A DNA stretch of 64,000 nucleotides from Nicotiana tabacum (lineage: Eukaryota > Streptophyta > Magnoliopsida > Solanales > Solanaceae), in NCBI RefSeq assembly GCF_000715075.1, contig NC_134080.1, positions 33,832,758 through 33,896,757 on the forward strand, read 5' to 3'. Numbering within the stretch: position 1 is the stretch's first letter; every line of letters starts with the position of its first letter. Below are positions 57,465-64,000 of this stretch, piece by piece. A model generated the notes under the pieces. The model saw only the letters and a list, made by a program, of their open reading frames with translations. It was not told where the DNA came from and ran no database searches. The translations under genes and the position numbers were made by a program.

Positions 57465-58091
57465 TCATACTACATAAATCCCTTTAGGTACATACATCTT
57501 GGGTCCCTTATTCAGCTTGAACCTCTTAGGAGGACTTAACGTCAATTGTTCCTTCCTGCGAGCTCGGGGAACATAAAGAATGGCGTCTTCAGGGGGTGTT
57601 GCCCCTATTTTGGTTTCCACACTCTTTTCTTCACTTCGAAGAGTGGAGTTACTCTTCTTCTCCCCCTTATCTTGCTTCACGACAGCCTTTGGCTTCTTTT
57701 CCATACCAGCTATGGTAATGATGCCTTTTAGAGCTGGGTCAAACTCTTTATCTTCACAAATCATCCCAATGACTAGCCCGTTGTTGTGAGCCGGCAATAG
57801 GTTGTTGGTCACATTGGGAATCTCTTCATCTTTCAATACTACTCTCTTTTGCTCTATCAAGATTTCAATTGCCCTTTTGAGAGTACAACCATCTTTAGTG
57901 TCATGCCCTTCCACCCCAGAATGATAGGCACATCGGGTACTAGGTCGGTGGGAAGGTGACTCTGGGTTTTGTCTATTCGGGGTTACAGGTTGTAGAAAAA
58001 CCATTTGGACCAGTTTAGGGAAAAGGCTAGAGTATGATTCATCAATAGGCGTGAAATTTGTTCTTCTAGGGGGGTTCCCGAGCACGGTCAT
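57465..58091 (-). pseudogene. gag: Gag C-terminal segment of F with zinc-knuckle-like motif
   Basis: A 208-codon open stretch contains RCAYHSGVEGHDTKDGCTLK, a CxxH...H...C finger-like motif characteristic of Tat gags; the last C is one residue displaced. It then has lysine-rich sequence and ends PKMYVPKGIYVV before a stop. Probably RNA-binding in the particle. Confidence 0.78.
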
Positions 58092-58274
58092 TGTAGGGGA
58101 AGTTATTTTATGGAGGTCGGGGATTATACTAAACTTGGTGGGGAGGGTTATTTTTAGGAGGTGGAGCTCTGTTTTGGTTAAACTGTTGTTGCGGCCGAGC
58201 GTACGACTGGGCGTTCATTACCGTGTAAGGCTGAGCGCCATAGCATAAGCCACATCCTGGTGGGGATAATAATG

Positions 58275-59532
58275 TTATGGTGCGCTTGGACGAGGGTTTC
58301 TCAGACCTGAAATCGCCATTGCCACTTCTTCCTTCTTCTTTCTGTTCGCTATACCTCCGGACCCACTTTTAATTGCTTGGGATGTAGCTCTTATGGAAGA
58401 TTGGCTCAATTTGTGCCATGTTTTCAGACCATTCTCGATCATCTCACCAATCTTGATGACCTCAGCAAACAATTTCCCCATTGCAGACATCATATTCTAA
58501 AAGTAGTCAGCCTCTTGGGCTTGTAGAAAAACACTAACCATTTCTGTTTCATCCATCTGGGGCTTGACCCTGGCCGCTTGTTCGCGCCATTTAACAGCAT
58601 ATTCTCAAAAACTTTCCGGTGACTTCTTCTTGAGTTTCGACAGAGAATTTCTGACAGGAGTTATGTCTATGTTATACTAAAACTACCTGACAAAATCTCG
58701 AGCCAGATCATCCCAAATGTGCCAACGAGACATGTCTTGATCCATGTACCACTCAGAGGCAATGCCAACTAGACTCTCTCCAAAATAAGCCATTAGGAGC
58801 TCTTCTTTTCTGCTTGCCCCTCTTAATTGATTGCAATATAGGTGGGCAATGGGATCCCCATGCCCGTCATACTTTTTGAACTTTAGGGTCTTAAAACCCA
58901 GGGGTAAATGCACATATGGGAACATACATAGATCATCGTAGGATACGCTCTTTTGTACGCTCAAGCCTTGTATATTCTTAAGGCTCTGTTCCATGCTCCT
59001 CATTTACTGGGTAATTTCCTATTGCTCGGGGTTCTTTGTATCCTTCTCCTGTCCCACGGTAAACTCGTACCGGGATTGTTGAGGGTAAGAAGTGGTGGTG
59101 AAATGAGTAGGTTCTGGTGGAAACTTGGAAGGTGAAGGATTATGGATCAAAGCTTGGCCTGGGAAAAATGGGTTTCACCTCAGCCGAGGTTAGTGGTGCT
59201 GTAAATATGTTAGAGGCCGCTCCCGAAACCACCTAGGGGCGAACCTTAGAAGGTGTTCCGGTGAAGTGAGTTGAGATGGTGGTGTATCCAAGTGTGTTAT
59301 TCGGGTAATTTATTGGGACATTGGAATTTCTACTTGCTCTAGGAAGTAACTTAGGGAAACCAGGTATGGCACTTGGCGGCTCTCTTCCATTGGACCAGGC
59401 ATCCCACATTTCAAGCACGCGGAGGCATAGTGCCCTATTTTCTTCAGCTGCCGCTGACTCTGAGGTTGGGATAACTGATATTGGGCTATCTTCTGGGATG
59501 GGAATTGTTGGTGGATGACCTTCTGACGACAT
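58275..59532 (-). pseudogene. gag: Gag N-terminal and core region of F
   Basis: The start at 59532 (MSSEGHPPTIPIPEDSP) is the likely gag initiation. The core 59003-58683 reads FKKYDGHGDPIAHLYCNQLR, EELLMAYFGESLVGIASEWY and WHIWDDLARDFVR, the hallmark of Tat gag. The 58493-58275 part (MMSAMGKLFAEVIKIGEMIE) is the segment before the knuckle. Stops occur at about 59230, 58680 and 58500. Confidence 0.85.
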
Positions 59533-59899
59533 TTCTACACTGCTCTTTGATCTTGTAAAGTATAGGTGTGAAGCCAGGTTACCACAAACCAACCATCTTA
59601 AAAATAGAACCTGATACTCAACAGTAGACAACAAATCGGTTAGTTTGAAACAATTAACACATAGAGAATTGCACATTGGGGGTGTGATGCACCTATATAG
59701 TTAAATGTGTTTCTACATGTTTTGCAACGATTGCATGTCTCATCCCTGTTTTTGTTTATCTCCCCGATCTTCTCTCCTGCTCTCTTTTGCATTCTTATTT
59801 TCCCTCTTATTCTTTTTCCTTGTTTTCTCTCTTTTTGGTTTTTCTTTTTTTGTTTTGGTTTTCTCTTTTCCGTGTTTTCTCTTTTATTTAAAAAAAATC

Positions 59900-59956
59900 A
59901 TGATCGGATCCGATGAGGATTGCTTACGTATCACGACGTCGCGTGAATCAGATCAT
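59900..59956 (-). other. Stem-loop motif, site 3 (between ORF1 and gag of F)
   Basis: Arms ATGATC (59900-59905) and GATCAT (59951-59956) enclose TTGCTTACGTATC and GAATCA. Confidence 0.65.
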
Positions 59957-60587
59957 CACGTTCTTCAAGGAATAAATGCAAAATAAATAAAACATTTTTG
60001 TTTTTTTTTCAAATCTCATTAAAACAAGACTTCTATTTTTTCAAAGACTCAATCCTATATACTTGAGAATTGGAAACTAAAATAGACTCGGAATAGACTT
60101 TAGGAATGAAAATACATACTCGAAAAAAAGAAACCAATTAGGAGTACATCAATGCCTCCAATCCTGTTCTAGGAACACCAACTGGTCTTGATACGGGCCT
60201 GTGCGCCATGTCATCCTGGAGGCGATAGATATAATCCATTATCTGGCGAACAAAGATCATGACGTGGTGAAGAGCATGGACCTGGTCATGTCCTCGCACT
60301 CATTGCACTTCATCACAATGTAGTTGGCGATTCTTCTAACCCTTTCCCTGATGATGCCCTTTTCTTGCAACAACCGCCCAATTTGCTGAGATCTAGCCTC
60401 CAAAACCCGGGTGACCGTATGTTTTTGTTCTTGTAAATGTTGTAGGTCCCCCTCTAGCTATGCCATTAAAGCGTAGCAATGTTCCCTCTCAGCCTTGAAG
60501 CTCTTGGCTTGTTTAGTCATTTCGCCCTCAAGGCTATTAAGCTTCTTTTTTCCAACCCATGACCCATATGTCATATCTTTCCTTCAA

Positions 60588-62094
60588 TTATCGAACGAAA
60601 GTTGCCCGCTCTTCCGCATTTTTGGCCAACTTTGTTCGTACTTTCACTAGCTCAGACTCAGTCTTTTGCAATTCATCCTCAAAGTCACATACTTTCTGTG
60701 TAAGGTTGTAAATGAGCCTTTCATCTCTTCTGCTTTTGCCCGGGTTCTCAGCTGCTATTCTTATTTTTCGAAATTGGGCCCGGAGAGCTTCATTTTCTTG
60801 GACCAACCTTCTTCTTTCACCTTCAGCTTCTTATGCCTGCAGATCATTATTGAATACGACGTTTCTCAATTCTTCTTGCAAAGCGTGAATAGTGGCTTGA
60901 TATTTTTTCTCCCTCTCTCCCCAAGCCAACCTTTCCCAAAATTTGTCATCAAAATCTTGAACATGAGGTTTCTTGGCGGACCTTTCCGGATCGGGCTCGG
61001 GCTCTGGCTCATCATTTGCACAAAACTTTCTTTCAGACCACACAGCATAATTCGGATCCACTTTCCCTCTTGCAAGATAAGCACCTGGGTGTCACTTTTC
61101 AGATATCAACAACCATTCCAATCCCGTTGGACTAAAGTCTCAGGCAGTGTTGCCTATGGGTGAAGCTCAATGACTTGGGTACTCAAATTTACATCCTCGG
61201 GTACCACCCGATACCTTCCTAGTTGCCTTAGAACTCTCTGCGGTGCATATGGTTGGATACTCCTCAGGCCCATCATCGTCAAGTAGCCTTTTGAAGTTAT
61301 CATGTATATGACTTCTGTTACCGGAATCCACCCTAGAGTCCAATTTGACTTGCCTTTAAAGTCCTTAAATGGGAAACCCAAGCCTCAAAACCTTTTGGAG
61401 TTTCGTAATCTTTTACCCTCTCCTCATGACTCTTTATGAAGTTGTTCATGTCTGCCTTGTGACTCATGAACTTGGGGTGATGGCGGAGATGCTCGATCAA
61501 CCATATTTGAAGAAAAATGTTGCAACTCTCGAAGAATTAAGCCCCGATTTTACACAATGTCAATGCTCGATAAATGTCTGCCAGCACTAACGGAACAAAT
61601 GTGTGATGTTCCTTGGTAATGAGGAGTTGTGCAATTCTATCCATGCGAGTGTCTATTGTCCCTTACTCATTTGGAAAGACCATGATCCCCCAAAATACCA
61701 CGATAAAAGCGAATCGACGATGAATTTGCCAGGTGCCCTTATCTTGTTTGTTGTTTAACCCTTTTTCATGAGTTTCAAAACCAGCTGAATGCCCGAACCT
61801 GAAGTATAAGAAGTAGAAAAAACAACATCCTTTGCTTACATGAGCCTTCTTAATTTGTTTACTAATATTCAGAAGATCGAAGAATTTGTGCACAGAAGGA
61901 GCCCTAGGGAATATGAGTTGTTGCTTCCTCAAGTCTTGGCCAAAGTCAATGTATCCGGCCATTTCCTCCAAAGTAGGGGTGAGCTCGAAATCAGAGAAAT
62001 GGAACATGTTGTGGGCAGGATCCCAAAAGGTTACCAAGGCTGTGATCAAATCTTCCCGAGGTTTGATGCTCATGATGTCTATAAGGGAACCCAA
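60588..62094 (-). pseudogene. ORF1 remnant of F upstream of gag
   Basis: The first part (62094-61663) reads VTFWDPAHNMFHFSDFELTP, TLEEMAGYIDFGQDLRKQQL and SVHKFFDLLNISKQ. I recognise this as the N-terminal domain of the extra ORF of plant Tat/Ogre elements, often labelled DUF7745 (memory-based). The middle is read through 61381-61154 (LRQLGRYRVVPEDVNLSTQ). The end (61061-60588) is highly charged and coiled-coil-like (ALQEELRNVV, QKVCDFEDELQKTESELVKV). A TAA stops the frame at 61663 and further breaks follow. Function unknown. Confidence 0.75.
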
Positions 62095-62645
62095 CTACAT
62101 TTTCTCCCAATCCTGGCCATCTTTATCTAAATCATTCCACCACATGCGGAGCTGCAACTGAGCCCATTCTATGACAGATTGTGACTGGTTCTGTGACGGG
62201 TCCTAGACAGTATTCATTTGTGAGGGGTCCTGGACAGTATTCATTTGTGATGGGTTTTAGATAGTATTCATTTGTACCCGCGGAGGGTTCAAGATTAGGG
62301 TTGACTCTTACGGACTCTTTTTGCAAAACATGTTTTCAATTTCTAAAGAAAATCAACGGACAAAAACCCATTTTATTGCTACTTTAGCAAAATGGTCGTT
62401 TTTGCAAATATGGCCCCTTTGCAATTCCAAACAAATTTTGAGGCCAGGGGTAAGTATTTTATTGGAAAAGATACCTTTTAGACAGACTTGCTCGTTCTTC
62501 CCGAAAATATCCTTTCGACAATTGAACGGTAATCTAAGGCCATTCCAATAAGAATGACTAAAAATACAATCGGCTGGGTTGGCTTATTGTTTTGACCAAA
62601 GCCCTAAACTACACTTTACTCGATTATTCATTTTTTGAAAAATGA

Positions 62646-62722
62646 GGCCGAACCTTATGTGGGTTGTCTACGTATCTCACATCCGGTGAGAATCAGACAT
62701 GTGTAGTTCGGTCAATTTTGAC
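62646..62722 (-). other. Stem-loop motif, site 4 (5' leader of F)
   Basis: Arms CCGAAC (62648-62653) and GTTCGG (62706-62711) enclose GTCTACGTATC and GAATCA. Related motifs lie at 59900-59956, 52115-52174 and 48726-48794. Confidence 0.7.
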
Positions 62723-63439
62723 ATAAAAAACATGATATTTGACTCATTTTATTTATTTATTTATTTTGAAACACATTTTCCTTTTCAAAATTTTGGCAGA
62801 GTTTCGAGGCATTTTCAAATACCAGAATTTTCAAAAATCGGGTAAATTCTCTATCCTAGCTCACTCTTGATTTTTCTCTTTATCTCCTTTTCCTAGCTAG
62901 TCAACATGCAAGTCGAAACATAAATATTCACATAGCACGTAGGATGCATCAAGATGGTCTTTATTTTCGGGTACACATATCCTAGACGGACCCAACCCCT
63001 GTGTTGAGTCCCCAAAGTCAAATGCACGTAATGCAAATAATCATTCCTACTAGGGCTCTGGCATGAGATTGCGTTATTCTAGGTTTAAAACCTGGGGTTT
63101 GTGTTCTAGATCTGGCTTACCCGAGCGGACAAACTCGAGTCGAAGAGGGGCGACGTACCGGGAGCACTAAAGTCTGCCCCGCCTTATTGCTTGCCCAGTC
63201 CCGTTCTATTTGGTATAACTCAAACAGAAAAGTGGGCCACGCGAATGTGAGCACCATTTTTTTAGAAGACTCAGAAGGGAAGTGTAAGAAGACATTTAAA
63301 TACAGTTCATGTAATATCAAAACAGTAAATGGCAATTAGCACATTAAGTCCACAAAAACATAGTAATATCAACAATAAAAATAAATAAAAATCACATTAA
63401 TAAACTCGAATTCTTGAACCCTGAACCAGAGATTCTGGG
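62723..63439 (-). other. 5' leader of F between primer site and ORF1; nothing coding
   Basis: No conserved protein segment; the 72-codon open stretch at 63117-63335 (minus) has no family resemblance. Includes an ATTT run at about 62750. Confidence 0.5.
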
Positions 63440-63467
63440 TTCTTATCCCCAGCAGAGTCGCCAGAGC
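63440..63467 (-). other. Primer-binding site of F
   Basis: Minus strand directly after the LTR end: CTCTGGCGACTCTGCTGGGG, the type of site used by Ogre/Tat elements, attributed to a tRNA-Arg primer (family knowledge; not tested). Confidence 0.7.
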
Positions 63468-64000
63468 TGTCACGCCTCCTTTTTACCCCACCCGAGGGTA
63501 TATAGGGGATATAAGGGAGTTTTTCCAATTAAAGCGACATTAATCGAAATGAGATTATTTTATTTATCAGAGTCGCCACTTGGGATAATTCATGGTGTCC
63601 CAAGTCACCGGTTTATTTTAAATCCCAAATCGAGGATTTTATTTTCAAAGTCTGCAAACCAGAAATTCTAGATAAGGAATTCTGTTAACCCGGGAGAAGG
63701 TGTTAGGCATTCCCTGGTTCCTTGGTTCTAGCATGGTCGCTTAGCGATTTATACTTGGCTTAAAAATCTAATTACTCATTTTAGGACCTACGTGCGTTTA
63801 TCTTTTTACCGATTTTAATCACTTGATTTGTTCGTAATTAAAGAATTGAGTTACGCGTACGTATACTCTTTTCCTTTGGCGCGTCAAATATCATGTCAAG
63901 AGAACGTGTCCACAATTAATAACGCTTTGTTGATTTTATTAAGAAAGGTTTGGTTGAAGTTGTGCGAATGCATCCCTCGGGTTATTTTAGAATTAAATTT
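63468..64000 (-). repeat. 5' LTR of F, partial (continues beyond window)
   Basis: TGTCACGCCTCC onward, collinear with 40746-41133 and 44408-44560. It carries the uninterrupted site where E inserted in the other copy. Differences from the 3' LTR are scattered single bases. Confidence 0.9.

Larger units (their letters stand above)
40746..64000 (-). mobile_element. Element F: Ogre/Tat-type giant Ty3/gypsy retrotransposon, 5' LTR runs past window end
   Basis: Minus-strand order: 5' LTR (from 63468 beyond the window), primer site, ORF1 remnant, gag, protease, G-patch segment, possible intron, RT, RNase H, second RNase H-like domain, integrase, tandem-repeat-bearing 3' UTR, purine tract, 3' LTR. 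With nested elements it exceeds 23 kb; about 19.5 kb remains visible after subtracting solo LTR E and the hAT MITE. ORF1 before gag, two RNase H regions, an intron-like gap between protease and RT and long LTRs fit the Ogre/Tat group. All genes are broken. It interrupts the hAT transposase pseudogene. Confidence 0.9.

Noticed and set aside
1..64000. Endogenous pararetrovirus segments, common in Solanaceae
   Set aside because: All RT segments seen are Ty3/gypsy type with LTRs, integrase and chromodomain- or Tat-type features; no movement-protein or coat-protein pattern was noticed.

Overview
This is a 64 kb stretch of plant nuclear DNA made almost entirely of nested transposable elements. The Ty3/gypsy LTR families, TRIM-like and Helitron sequences, and style of nesting suggest the Solanaceae, most likely a Nicotiana-like genome; that placement rests on pattern recognition, not a search. 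No intact host gene is visible. The only possible host-gene trace is a decayed MADS-box-like fragment near 15.1-15.4 kb.

Layout. (1) 1-11811: a plus-strand chromovirus-type Ty3/gypsy element (A) with about 2.5-2.7 kb LTRs (the left one cut by the window start), a stop-riddled gag-pol, and a 1.45 kb probable solo LTR in its right LTR. (2) 11812-13760 and 19491-21518: two minus-strand 3' ends (B1, B2) of a Tat-lineage gypsy element. (3) 13761-16069: AT-rich unassigned DNA with the MADS-like remnant. (4) 16075-18593: a solo LTR (C) with a perfect ATTTT target duplication. (5) 18691-19490 and 21519-about 23990: two pieces (G, D1) of one LTR family in opposite orientation. (6) 24000-30068: a truncated minus-strand gypsy element (D2) that broke a TRIM-like element (30069-about 30560). 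(7) 30791-37834: four short non-autonomous Helitrons, three of them abutting head-to-tail on the minus strand; one carries a hAT MITE. (8) 37948-40745: a decayed MITE carrying a Harbinger-type MITE and a hAT transposon with a transposase pseudogene. (9) 40746-64000 and beyond: a very large minus-strand Ogre/Tat-type element (F), from its 3' LTR to the start of its 5' LTR. It holds an ORF1 pseudogene, gag, protease, a G-patch segment, RT, two RNase H segments and integrase, a 3' untranslated region with a tandem-repeat array, a nested hAT MITE and a nested solo LTR (E).

Coding. Every retroelement reading frame is broken. The best preserved is the reverse transcriptase of F (YVDD present, 292 codons open). 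In A, nearly all premature stops I could place look like CAG to TAG or TGG to TGA, as expected from decay of methylated CHG sites.

Most interesting signals. (a) Arrays of short GC-rich palindromes in five elements, in four of them directly upstream of the LTR TATA box. (b) Stem-loops at LTR termini whose arms differ between families but stay complementary. (c) A stem-loop motif occurring four times in F at the borders of its blocks. (d) The head-to-tail Helitron trio. (e) A hierarchical 22+23+29 bp repeat array in the 3' UTR of F. (f) An occupied/empty site pair proving the insertion of solo LTR E. All boundaries were read by eye; those marked approximate could move by tens of bases.
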